64,000 nt of DNA. It comes from Triglochin maritima. Its lineage: Eukaryota > Streptophyta > Magnoliopsida > Alismatales > Juncaginaceae. Position numbers and translations under genes: made by a program. Of the stretch, positions 48,899 through 59,801 are shown piece after piece. Position 1 is the stretch's first letter. Each line of letters begins with the position of its first letter. Location: positions 14,790,501-14,854,500 of the forward strand of contig OY821775.1 of NCBI GenBank assembly GCA_963682175.1, given 5' to 3'. The notes under the pieces are model-generated. The model had not been told where the DNA came from, made no database searches, and was given only the letters and a program-made list of their open reading frames with translations.

Positions 48899-51800
48899 TG
48901 TCGAAACATTCAACCTATTGTGTCATCTATGATTGAAAAACTTCCATTGACAAACGATGGCTCCAACTTCAATAGCTGGCAGCTCAAGCTCAACATTGTG
49001 TTGAAGTTTGAAAAATTATCTCACATTTTGGATGGTGAAAGCCCAAAATTAAGTGAGAAGGCAACCGATGCTGAGCGAGAGGCTGTAGACAAGTGCAAAG
49101 ACCAAGAGAACCAAGTTCACGGTCTCATGCTTGCCTCCATCGGTGACTCGCTTCAAGCGAAATACTTGGATTCAAAACCCAAGAAGACCATGGAAGCTCT
49201 CACAAAGATGTTTATGGATAACGCTAGAAAAGAGCACTATAAGACCACCATAGCTCTCACAAGGTTCCACATGGCGGAGGGAACATCTATGTCTATGCAT
49301 TTTCTCACAATGCAAGGATACCTTGAGAAGTTAGAAAAACTCAATTCCCCGATGCCCAAGGACGTTGTGGAAGATTTGATTCTTGGCTCTCTAGCCCCGT
49401 CCTACAAGTACCATATCATGCACTACCGTGTGCATGAGAATGTGGTGAGTCTTGAGGAGCTTCATAACGATCTTAAAACGGCTGAAGTTGATATGGGCAA
49501 AGGAAGATGCAAGAATGTTCTAGTTATCCAAGGTGGAAGTAGAAAGATCGCCAAGAGTAACGGCAAAGACAAATTAACCAAAAAAGCGTCAATCAAAGGC
49601 AAGAGAGTAGGAGGTGCTCGTGGGAGTGCCTGAAGAGGAAATTCTTCAAAACCTCAACCTCCCAGCACAGAGTGCTTTCACTACGGTGAAAAATGACACA
49701 TCCTGCCTAATTGCCCCAAGTACAAGGAAGACCTTGACAATGGAGTGATTGAGCGCAAGCACCCCACAAAGGCCAAAAGTATATTTGTTATTGACATAAA
49801 TTTAACTATCAATATCCATGATTGGGTACTTGATACCAGATCTTGTGCTCACATAATTTCCAATGTGCATCAACTAAAAGATAGGAAGGACCTCGTAAGA
49901 GGAGAGATGATTCTGAAGGTCGGAAATGGTGCAAGCGTCGCTGCGATTGCACAAGACTCCGTGGATCTTATTTATCTAGTGGTCAAATTTAAGTTTAAAG
50001 AATGTCTATTATGTACATTCGATTAGCAAGAATATTATATTTGTATTGTGTTTAGATATCGATGACTTCATGATAAATATTTCAAATTCTTGCATGTCTT
50101 TATCGAAGAATAAAATTTTCTATGCAAATGCTTTCATAAGAAATGGACTCTATTTGCTTGAATTGAGTAATATACAAGTTTTAAACATCAATAACAAAAG
50201 AATTAAGACAACTCACATGAATGATACAATCTTATGGCACTATCGCCTTGTTCACATCAATGAAAAACACATCAAGAAATTGCAGGAAGCTAACCTTCTT
50301 GACCCATTGATTTTAAATCATTGGAGACATGCGAACCTTGTCTTATGGGGAAAATGACCAAGAGACATTTCAAGAAAAAAGGTCCAAGAGCAAATAACTT
50401 ACTAGATTTGATACATTCCGATGCATGTGATCCAATGAGTACAAGTGCAAGATATGGTTATAGGTACTTCATAACATTCACGGATGACTATAGCCATTGG
50501 GGTTATGTTTATCTAATGAGAAACAAAAGTGAATCCTTTGAAGAGTTCAAAGAATTCAAGAATGAAGTAGAGAACCAACTCAATAAGAAGATCAAATCTG
50601 TACGAACTAATCGTGGAGGTGAGTACTTGAGTGCTGAATTCGACTCGTTCCTAAAGGAGTGTGGTATTATACTACAACTCACTCCGCCCGGTATGCCTTA
50701 GTGGAATGGTGTGTCCAAACGGAGAAATAAGAAGCTACTCGACATGGTTCGATCAATGGTGAGTCAAGCTAATTCAGCCACGTTACTTTTGGAGTTATGC
50801 ACTACAAGCTACGGCTTACACATTGAATGATGTTCCATACAAATCCATAGAGAAAACACCATATGAGTTGTGGAGTGGTAAAATACTCAAGCTCAAGTTT
50901 CTCTTGTGAGACCTACGTCAAAAGATTGATGTCGATCAAACTTCAACCAAAAGTGGATAAATACTTCTTTATAGGTTGTCCTCGTGAGACAAAAGGATAC
51001 TACTTTTGGCGTAAAACCTCCAATCGAGTGATTGTCGAGAGGGATGTCGTATTTTTAGAGAAAGAATTTCTCAAAAGAAGTAGTGGGAGTAGAGTTGTGC
51101 TTGACGAAACTCAAGATACTCTACAAGATCATGATGTGAATGATGACATTCAAGATCATGAAGGCCCAACCGAGGTTCCTTTGGTTAGTGGGAGCATGAG
51201 TGAGAGACATTCGTAAGCAATTGTGAGAGAAATTCAATCATTCCCGCCTAATGTTCGTTCAAGATTTGAATCGGAACAAATTCCGTAATAAATTGTGGAA
51301 GAAGTTCAAGAAGTACATGAGAAACCAATAGAACTTAGAAGGTCAACGAGGGAGAGAAAGAAACTCGATATATATTTGGGAGTTCACGAGATCATAGTAC
51401 TCGATACCGATGATCCCTCAACCTTTCAGGAAGCAATGGGAAGGAAAGACTCCAAACTAAAGTTTATGGCCATGGAATCCGAAATACAATCCATGTATGA
51501 CAATCAAGTATGAGACTTGGTTGACCTTACTCAAGGAAAGAAAGTCGTTCAAAACAAATGGGTTTTTAGAGGAATATGGACATGGATGGGAACTTGACAA
51601 CCTTCAAGGCGAGTCTTGTAGCGAAAGGTTTCACTCGAATTCAAGGAATTGGTTATGATGAAACTTTTTCACCGGTTGCCATGTTCAAATCTATTTGGAT
51701 TATACTCGCTATTGTCATATTTCATGATTATGAGATATGACAAATGGCTGTCAACACAGCGTTCCTTAATGGGAACTTGGAGGAAGATGTGTACATGGTA

Positions 51801-52661
51801 CAACCTCAAGGTTTTGAAGATCCAAAGAATAGTGAGAAAGTATGCAAGCTTAAACGATCTATTTATGGATTGAAGGAAACATCAAGGAGTTGGAACAAGT
51901 GCTTTGATGTAGAAGTAAAAAAAATTAACTTCGTCCAAAGCAAAGAGGAATCTTGTATATACAAGGCCAGTGGGAGTCACGTGGTATTTCTGATCTTGTA
52001 TGTCGATGACATACTCCTCATTGGAAATCATATCCCTTTGTTAGAGCAAACAAGAAGTTCATTGAAATCTGCATTTTCGATGAAAGACGTGGGCGAGGCT
52101 CAATACATCTTGGAGATCAAGATATATAAAGATAGACCTCGTAGACTCATTGGCCTAAGTCAACGTACATACATTGACAAGGTCTTGGAAAAGTTCAATA
52201 TGAGCAACTCCAGAAAGGGCAATGTGCCAATGAGTATGGGTATGCAACTCAAGAAGTCTCAACTTGCAACATCATGTAAAGACTTAGAGTACATAAAAGA
52301 CATTCTTTATGCCTTGGCAATAGGGTCGATCATATACGCGATGACTTGCACAAGACCCGATGTCTCGTATTCTCTAAGTGTGACAAGTCGTCACCAATCC
52401 AATGCAGGTCGTGATCATTGGACTGCGGTCAAGAATATTCTGAGGTATCTTAACCGGACCAAAGATAAATTTCTTGTTTATGGAGGACAAGGGGAGTTAG
52501 TAGCTGAGGGCTACTCAAATGCGAGTTTCAAGAGTGATCCAGAAGATAGGAGGTCTCAATCAGGATGTCTTTATTCTAAATGGTGGAGCAGTGAGTTGGC
52601 ATAGGTGGAAACAGACTACAACAGTCTACTCAACCACCGCTTCGGAAGTGATGATTGTCAC
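48898..52661 (+). pseudogene. Ty1/copia gag-pol remnant, 3' end cut by a hAT-like element
   Basis: Gag (48920-49633) reads SSMIEKLPLTNDGSNFNSWQ. The original ATG at 48898 is off frame by one base. A zinc knuckle with a stop in it, a protease (VLDTRSCAH, with Gly to Arg in the active motif) and the pre-integrase LWHYRLVHINEKHIKKLQ follow. The integrase (CEPCLMGKMTKRHF, TFTDDYSHWGYVYL) has TNRGGEY where the second catalytic Asp is expected. Reverse transcriptase (51744-52604) keeps LYVDDILLIGN and KRSIYGLKETSRSWN. The RNase H core ends at TTASEV. At least eight stops or frameshifts separate these blocks. The order gag-PR-IN-RT-RH defines copia. Confidence 0.88.
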
Positions 52662-53109
52662 TAGGGGTGTCAACGGATCGAAAACGGATCAGATTTGCCA
52701 ACATCCGTATCCGAATTCGAGATTTTTTTTACATTCGTATCCGTCCGGATCTTTTTAACTACATCCGAATCAATATCCGGCGGATCCGGATCAAATACGA
52801 ATATTATCCGTATCCGAACAATAACATCTGAATGTAACATCTGGATGAAAACATCCGGATTCGAAAAACCAAATGAAATCATCCGGATTTGAAAATGTGA
52901 TCCGAATTCTACATTAAGCTAATAATAATCAAAATCATAAATTTACTTTAATTCCATAATTCCAAAGTTTGGTCTAAAACTCTACCAAAAATACATCCAT
53001 ATTACAAAATGATACAAGCATAAATTACAAACATGAGAACTAACACAAATGTTACAAGCAAAAAAATCTAAAAAAAATATACTAAAATGTAAAAGCTGAA
53101 ATAAAACTC

Positions 53110-53920
53110 GATTATGAGTCCGAGACCGTCAATGTGGAGTTTTCCATGGTGACCACTCACAACAATTGTCTGCTTCTCAGCTAGTTCCTGAAAAGAAAAA
53201 AAATGAACTATATATACATGATAAAGAAACGCTTTCAGATAAAAAAGTCGGAAGTACATAAAGTTATAAAGCAATGTTCTTCTTAAGCAAGAAATGATAT
53301 TGGGTGGCTTAGGGGTGAGCATGCATTAAAGTATGTATGTATGTACATGTGCTTACCTTTGGAATGTCCCAAACACTTTATCTTCCACTAAGAGCCTCGA
53401 CTTTAGAAATGATTGTATCTCTTTGCTTGAGAAGTCGAATATGTTGCTGCACATATTTGGATTTGTCCAAACCCGCATGGACAACCACCAATTTGCACCT
53501 AAGAGTTCCTTGGGAAGTATCAATACAAACATCATCCTGCAAGAAGACCATGATCAACCAGAAAAGCAAAGCAAATCAAATTAATTAAGTCAGCAATAGA
53601 AATAGGAACAGAACCTCCTCATGAACCCAGACTAAGTTAGAATGGAACTTATTGTGCTCTTCCGGAACAACCTTAACCAATTCTGTAGTTGATTAAAGAA
53701 GAAAAAAACTTTATGACTTGTTGAGAAGGTTAAAAAAGAAAAAAAGGAAAAAGTAAAATGACCTACCAGGGGAGGCGTGGGGGACGTTGTAGGAATGGAA
53801 GGTTGGGGCGGCGTCGTAGATGGAGCCCTTGTACTCCGTTCCCTTTATGGCGTTCCACATGTCTTTGTCCTTGATGAGACCACTCCATCTCCTCCCCTGG
53901 AGGTGCATGCTCTTTAAGCT
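53110..53920 (-). pseudogene. Calcineurin-like metallophosphoesterase gene fragment (4 exons with introns)
   Basis: Minus-strand exons are readable. One around 53908-53770 gives [14 protein letters not shown] and [19 protein letters not shown]. The next (about 53680-53614) gives LVKVVPEEHNKFHSNLVWVH. The third (about 53545-53360) gives GTLRCKLVVVHAGLDKSK and KVEALSGR, a stop, then SVWDIPK. The last (about 53190-53110) gives [20 protein letters not shown]. The VHAGL and SGHHG segments fit metal-binding motifs of PPP/calcineurin-like phosphoesterases. Splice sites are kept, so genomic DNA and not mRNA was captured. The stop after SGR and the missing N-terminal metal-binding part make it non-functional. 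Confidence 0.65.
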
Positions 53921-54180
53921 CTCCCCTCAGAACCAACCCTCCCTCTCCTCTTACATTCCATACTCCTCCTATGTGAACTGATAATTGATGGTCGTGGGAC
54001 AAAGGCTGCGAAGGCGAAGTCATGGTTTCTGCAGAGGAAGACGTGGGACTGGAAGGGGCGTAGGGATGGGAGGGAGACGATACGGGAGGTGGCAAAGACG
54101 GCATGGGAAGAGGCGGAGGCGATACGGGAGGGGGGGGGGGGGGAGGCAGCACGGGTTAAGGTTAGGTTTTGCTTTAGAAG
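53914..54180 (-). repeat. C-rich/poly-proline region with a 13-14 G run
   Basis: The plus strand has a run of Gs at about 54130-54143. The minus-strand frames give poly-Pro. It may be the 5' part of the captured gene, but I do not call a protein from it. Confidence 0.4.
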
Positions 54181-54411
54181 AAAAGAGTTTATATATGTTG
54201 GGTAAATTGTATACAAAGAACATACTTTTTCATATTACAAAGATAAATTGATAAGAATAACTTATTAAGTTACAATATATTAGCAACTACGAAGAAATTA
54301 TAAAATGTAATAAATATATACATATATATGTTATGTATGATATTAAACGGATATTCAATCTCGGATCAGATGTTATTCGGATGGGATGTATCAATAATCA
54401 AATTACACCTA

Positions 54412-54690
54412 TATCTTTTCACATAAGAAGTGTGTAATTTGATTATTATCAAAAACTATCATTACGCATAGTGATAAAGATATTAGTTGATTATATATGA
54501 CTTGTGCCGGAAAAGATGATATGTCAAAAGATTAGCATTGCCTCTCTTGACTTGAGTGATGATATTAATTGAGCCCCTTGATAAAATGGAATTATAATGT
54601 GCACAATGTAACTTATGTATAGTTATATATTTATAATTAGCTTAAGAGATCAAGAAAAATAATATATAATACAAAGATGACACATTCCTA
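54412..54690 (+). mobile_element. Fragment of the second LTR family (inverse of 47240-47530)
   Basis: TATATCTTTTCACATAAG to TACTTTGTACAA is the reverse complement of the 47240-47530 part of the solo LTR. It therefore lies in plus orientation and breaks at the LTR position equivalent to about 47240. Confidence 0.7.
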
Positions 54691-56898
54691 CTTTGTACAA
54701 TACCGACGAAGGGTCGGCAACGTACTTTCTCAGCATCGAAACATGGAAGACGTTCCACAATCCAGAAAACTGTGGCGGCAAGGCAATCTGATAAGCAACG
54801 ACACCAACTTGGTCCAAAATCTCAAACGAGCCTATGTATCTTGGACTCAGCTTCCCTCTGTGCCCAAACCTCATAACTCCCTTAGCGGGAGAGATCATCC
54901 AGAACACATGATCCCTCACTGCGAGGGCCAACTCTCGTCGGTGCTGATTCACATAACTCTTCTGTATACTCTGCATTGTGGCCAATCTCTGCCTGATAAC
55001 ATTCACCTTCTTTGCACACTGCTGGATGAGCTTTGGTCTGACTAGCTACCTGTCGCCCCCTTGCCCCAACACGAGGGCGATCTACACGGTTGTCCGTATA
55101 ATGCCTCAAAGGGTGTCATCCTGATACTGTCATGAAAGTTTTTGTTGTACGCAAACTCAATCAGCGGTAGGTGCTCATCACAACTGCCTGCCCAGTCCAA
55201 CGCACACACTCTCAACATGTCCTCGAGCGTCTGTATGGTCCGCTCCGACTGACCATCCGTCTAAGGGTGAAAAGTCGTACCGAACTTCAGCTTCGTCCCC
55301 AGCGCCCTTTGTAGTGACCCCCAGAATCCTGACGTGAACTGCGTGTCTCGGTCTGAGATGATAGATATTGGCACTCCATGTAATGTAACAATCTCATCCA
55401 CATATAACTATGCCAAGATACTTAGCGGTGACGTTATCCGTAACGTTAGAAAGTGCGCTGACTTGGTCAGTCGGTCCACAATCACCTAGATCGCATCGTG
55501 GAAACGTCTCGTCTTGGGTTGCCCCGTAATGAAATCCATGGTCATGTGCTCTCACTCTGGAAGCTCAATCCTCTGCAACAAACCTGCAGGCCTCTAGTGT
55601 TTGATCTTCACTTGCTGACAGACCAAACACCGGGACACGAACTCCACGATATCCTTCTTCATGCCTCGCCACCAGTAATGCCTCTAGGGATCCCTATACA
55701 TCTTCATGCTCCCAGGATAAATCGTGTATCGAGCACGAGCCTCCTCCACGACCACCCTCCACAAGCCAGTTGTCACTGACACCACTGCTGCTTCTCGACG
55801 CATAGGCTACTACCTTCCCGTGCTGCATCAGCACGAACCCCAAACCCGTACCTGACGTGTCACTATAGATTACATAATCACCACTACCACTAGGGAGGGT
55901 CAGGATGGGCACGGTCGTCAACCACCTCTTCAACTCCTAGAAGTTTTCCTCGCACTTCTGCGACTAGACAAACTTCACACCCTTCTTTGTCAACGCTATC
56001 AACGGAGAAGTGATATTCGAAAAGTCCTGGATAAAGCGCCTGTAATAACCTACCAATCCCACGAAGCTCCTAACCTCAGACACTGATGTGGGTGCCTGCC
56101 ATTGCGTCACTACCTCAATCTTCACTGGGTCCACCAAAATTTTGTCATTTGACACGATGTGCCCAAGGAATGCCACGCTATCAAGCCAAAACTCACACTT
56201 TGAGTACTTGGCATACAACTATTGCTCCCTCAACACCTTTAGTACAGTCTGTAAATGCTCTCTATGTGTCTCATGGTCTGCCAAATAGACTAGGATATCA
56301 TCCACGAACACGATCACAAACTGATCCAAGAATAGCTTAAAAGCCATGTTCATCAAATCCATGAATGCTACAGGTGCGTTTGTGAATCCGAATGACATCA
56401 CCAGAAACTCATAATGTCCATATCTCGTGTGAAAAACTGTCTTCAAGACGACCTCATTTCTGATCCTCAACTGATGCTATCTGGATCTCAAGTCAATCAT
56501 CGAGAAGACCTTCGCAGACTTCAACTAATCAAAGAGGTCATCCATCCTTGACAATGGGTAACGGTTCCTGACAGTCACCATGTTCAACATCTAGTAGTCG
56601 ATACACATCCTCATGGAGTCGTCCTTCTTTTCACGAACAGCACAGGCGCTCCCCAGGGTGACACATCGGTCGAATGAAACCCTTGTCCAACAACTCCTGC
56701 AATTGAACCTTCATCTCGGACAACTCCACAGGTGTCATCCAATACGGTGCCTTAGACTGAGGCATCTTAACAGGAAGCAGGTCGATAGCAAACTCAATCT
56801 CCTGATACGGAGGCAATCCTGCCAGGTCCTCTGGAAACACATCGGTGAAATCTCAGACCATCTCCACGTTCTCCAATCTGGGTCCCTGACTCTCGGTC
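54691..56898 (-). pseudogene. Ty3/gypsy pol remnant (RT-RNase H-integrase), chromovirus-like
   Basis: Reading leftward from 56840 there is the start of reverse transcriptase ([31 protein letters not shown]). The active-site block [19 protein letters not shown] follows at about 56300. Then come [19 protein letters not shown] and [17 protein letters not shown], and an RNase H core (YVIYSDTSGTGLGFVLMQHG). Integrase follows, ending GVMRFGHRGKLSPRYIGSFE and LWNVFHVSMLRKYVADPS at about 54700. The order RT-RH-IN defines gypsy, and the C-terminal motif is typical of Del/Tekay chromoviruses. Many stops and shifts make it dead. Gag, protease and both LTRs are absent. Confidence 0.88.
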
Positions 56899-57408
56899 TG
56901 AAAGGAGTGTGTGTTCTAAAAGTATTCTTTTATATGTCTTTTATTATGAATTGAATGTATAAACATTTAACAAATTCATATGTTACAATGTTGCAGTTCA
57001 CATTATATCATGTAATATATTATCATATATAATGTCAAAATATTATACCCCATTATATATACACCCCATACGAATTTATTTGTCATTCTAACCATGCCAA
57101 TATTACGACATATTGATTTTATTATTTTACCACATGTATATTATTTCATAACACATGAAACTTAATCATCATACAAAATATAAAATCACATATCTTGTTT
57201 TCCAGTTTTGTGGTGTGTCCTATAAGAGGATCTAAGTTATGTTGACAATGATATTAAACATTTAATATCATAAATTATAAGCGGTATCTAGCTACACATT
57301 ACAGTTACATAAATAACAAAGATGTTTTATTCACTCAAACAAAACACGATCCATTTAGTGATATGATATAACACTTGTGTCTATCACTTGCCTCTTGATA
57401 TTATGGAG
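56899..57408. mobile_element. Rearranged fragments of the second LTR family
   Basis: 56899-56985 (TGAAAGGAGTGTGTG...) matches the LTR start in plus orientation. 57000-57408 matches 46835-47240 in the opposite orientation. The latter breaks at the same LTR position (about 47240) as the fragment at 54412-54690. Confidence 0.65.
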
Positions 57409-57605
57409 GTGGATATGTCTGGGGTGCAACTTGATTTGTCGTTGGAGGAGCGACCAGTGGAGATAGTCGTCAAATGTAGCACAAGTTGCGTAAGAGGGTC
57501 ATCCTGAAGGTTAAGCTCTGATGGCAGTACCACACACCGCGAGAGAATACGTGGGAGATCGAGGCAGATATGCAGGGGAAGTACCCAGAGCTTTTTGTTG
57601 TGTAG
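57409..57605 (+). pseudogene. 3' end of a Ty3/gypsy integrase
   Basis: VQLDLSLEERPVEIV and, after a frameshift, NTWEIEADMQGKYPELFVV with a stop at 57603-57605 are the usual last residues of chromovirus pol. The text after the stop (CGGACAAAATTTCTTTTTGG) resembles the GGACGAAATTTCT that precedes the 3' LTR in such elements. Confidence 0.75.
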
Positions 57606-57649
57606 CTCGTTTTTATTTCACGGACAAAATTTCTTTTTGGTTGGGTGAT

Positions 57650-59357
57650 TGTTAACCCCTTCCCTTTATCTCTCCCCAAATCTCTAACCCTTAACCTTAA
57701 ACCCATCTCTCTCCCTAACCATCCTGCTTCTCCCTCCAAGCTCTGGCGAGGGAAGGGCTCCGGTGAGGTCATCCGTGCGTAGGCGTGGAGGGGTGTCCCC
57801 TTCTCCGGTTTTCTTCTCTCATTGTTTTGAGTTCGAAGGTACGCCACCCACCCCTTTAGTCGTTGGGTTTCTTGGGTCGAAGATGTTTGTGGGAGGTGTT
57901 GGAAGAAGGTGCGGTCGGAGTCGGCCGAAGACGTGACCCAGGAAGAAGGTGCGGTGGAGTCCGCGCGGAGTCATGCAGCTGCAGGCCGGCCGGCAGTGGG
58001 CCAGCGGCGGTGGAGTCGGGTCGGAGGGGGCTTATGGCTAGGGTTTGTGTTGGTTGGTTCGAAGGGATGAGTATTTTGCATTTTATCCATATGTTTTAGT
58101 TGTATTTGGTAGTTGCTTAATCGTTGGAATAATTGCAAAGAAAATCCTGGATTTTTGGAATTTTTTAATTAAATTTTAATTGGGGAAATTACACTTTTGC
58201 CCTAGACTTTTCAGACAATTGTGGTAATCACATTAGTTGGGTAATTTACTATTTTTCCCATGGGTTTATGTATATTGCTCAATGATTTGTGAGTGCTTTA
58301 GTGGAACTTATGTTACGACTTGTTGGGGCCATGTGACCCATAAATTTGGGGGTAAATTGCGTTTACCTTTGCCTTAGGAGTTGTGTGAGTGGTTCGTCGA
58401 ACCAGTTGTTCACCCACTTTGTTGCGAGTGGCTGTTGGAGCGTTGCTCACAGACTCGGGCGTGTGGTCGTGTAGTGGGGATGGCGTGTAAGGCATGTATG
58501 GCTAGATGTTAGGGTGTTTCCAATGTTGGAGCGGTCCGGGATGGTTTACCAGCGTTGTGACGAGTGCCTGCTGGAGATCGGGCGGGTGATTGGATTTCCC
58601 AAGGTCGAGTTTCCCCTGTGTTGTGGTGGTTCGGGAAGGTTTCACTCACGTTGTGACGAGTGGCCGTTTGGGAGCGTTGCTCACCGGCTCGGGCGTGTGG
58701 TCGGGTCCCAAAGCCGAATGCGGAACTGATCAGCTCATCAGCGTTGTGACGAGTGGCTGTTAGGGAGCGTTGCTCACGGGCTCGGGCGTGTGGTTGGAGT
58801 AGGGCGTTTGTTTGTGGGCCGGATGTGCTGTCTTGTCAAGGGTACACACTCGGCCTGGCTGGGCGCGTGGTCACATTGGGACGCGTGACAGTTCTGTCGT
58901 GAGAGCGGGTTGATTGTTGCCGTGTAGATCGAATGTACGGTGGGATCAAGGTGCACACTCGACTTTCCTGGGCGCGTGATTGCCTTGCCACACAAGACCA
59001 GTGTGAGCCGTCAGGGACGACTAGACCTTGTACTGTGTCGGGTGCGGGTGGTGTACATAGTCTTATTTTGAGACTCAGGTGTGACTTGTGTGTATGCAGG
59101 TGGGACGCAGTAGGTGGCTTGGGCTTGGGACGTGAGGACTGGATCGTGAGCTCAGCTAATGTAATTTCCTTGTATCTCGTAGTTTATGTAGTAGGTTTTC
59201 AACTTTTTGTATTTCCTTCCACATTGTACTCTGACATTGACATTATGCTTGTTTTAATTGAGGCCTCGACTTGATCATATTTTGTTAATGTCCATTTTTC
59301 GCTTGTTTATAGTCGTGATTGATAGATGTGTCTCGAGTACTGTTTAGGGGCGTTACA
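57650..59357 (+). mobile_element. 3' LTR of the truncated gypsy element
   Basis: It begins TGTTAACCCC 45 bases after the pol stop and ends GGGGCGTTACA. Both ends resemble the LTR family at 33820-35587 (TGTTAG...GGACGTTACA) and the length is similar (1708 against 1768), but the bodies differ. It contains its own tandem array at 58420-58800. No TSD can be checked because the 5' part is gone. Confidence 0.7.
58420..58990 (+). repeat. Irregular tandem repeats in the gypsy 3' LTR
   Basis: GTTGTGACGAGTGGCTGTTA and GGAGCGTTGCTCACGGGCTC with GGGCGTGTGG recur at about 58429, 58553, 58652 and 58743 (spacing 91-124 bases). A second unit, ACACTCG...GGGCGCGTG, occurs at about 58845 and 58955. Confidence 0.75.
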
Positions 59358-59584
59358 AGGACATAGTTGGAGAAGGAAAAAAAGGTATGCCTTTCTATAT
59401 TAGTTAGATACGGGGAATATTATTCCACCAGTTAAGGAATGGATAATGGCATGTTTAATTCTATAAATGAGATGTAAGTCAAGTGAAAAAGTACAAGAGA
59501 GAAAAAAACTTGTACGAGAACAATGAGTTAAATGTTATGAAACAAGAATATAGAGTGGATGATACACCTTACATTCAATTCCTA

Positions 59585-59801
59585 TGTTGTAACCTATTTC
59601 TCATTCAAGTATATTCATTTGTATTAAATTGTATTGATTTGTACTAATTCCTCATTTACCTCCTTGTAACTCCTATGTCTCTCTAAGCCTATAAATAAAG
59701 GCTATTGTAATGTCCAAGTGAAAAAGACAAGGAGATGAAATACAACTCCTCCCTTCTCCTTCAACCTCTTGTCCTTTTGCTTGATCGTTATTTTTATAAC
59801 A
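59585..59801 (+). mobile_element. Short LTR of a second copia element (5' LTR)
   Basis: TGTTGTAACCTATTTC through CCTATAAATAAAGG (TATA-like, about 59688) to TTTTTATAACA, followed directly by TGTTATCAGCTTGAG. The TTATAACA/TGTTATCAGC junction is a common boundary between LTR and primer site in plant copia elements. The left end is inferred from the TG and the typical length. Confidence 0.5.

Larger units (their letters stand above)
52662..54411. mobile_element. hAT-like element carrying a host gene fragment, right end unclear
   Basis: TAGGGGTGTCAACGG at 52662 abruptly interrupts the copia RNase H. It is followed by about 230 bases of ATCCG/CGGAT subterminal units, as in the MITE at 4399-4943. 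At 54345-54385 similar CGGATATT and ATTCGGATGG units appear, but no clean inverted end or target duplication was found. The centre holds exons of a phosphoesterase gene on the minus strand. Confidence 0.6.

Noticed and set aside
53763..54152. Minus-strand 129-aa frame starting with poly-proline
   Set aside because: Its downstream part is out of frame with the recognisable phosphoesterase exon, and its start is the translation of a G run.
57863..58099. 78-aa GC-rich open frame
   Set aside because: It lies inside the gypsy LTR, and base composition explains the open frame.
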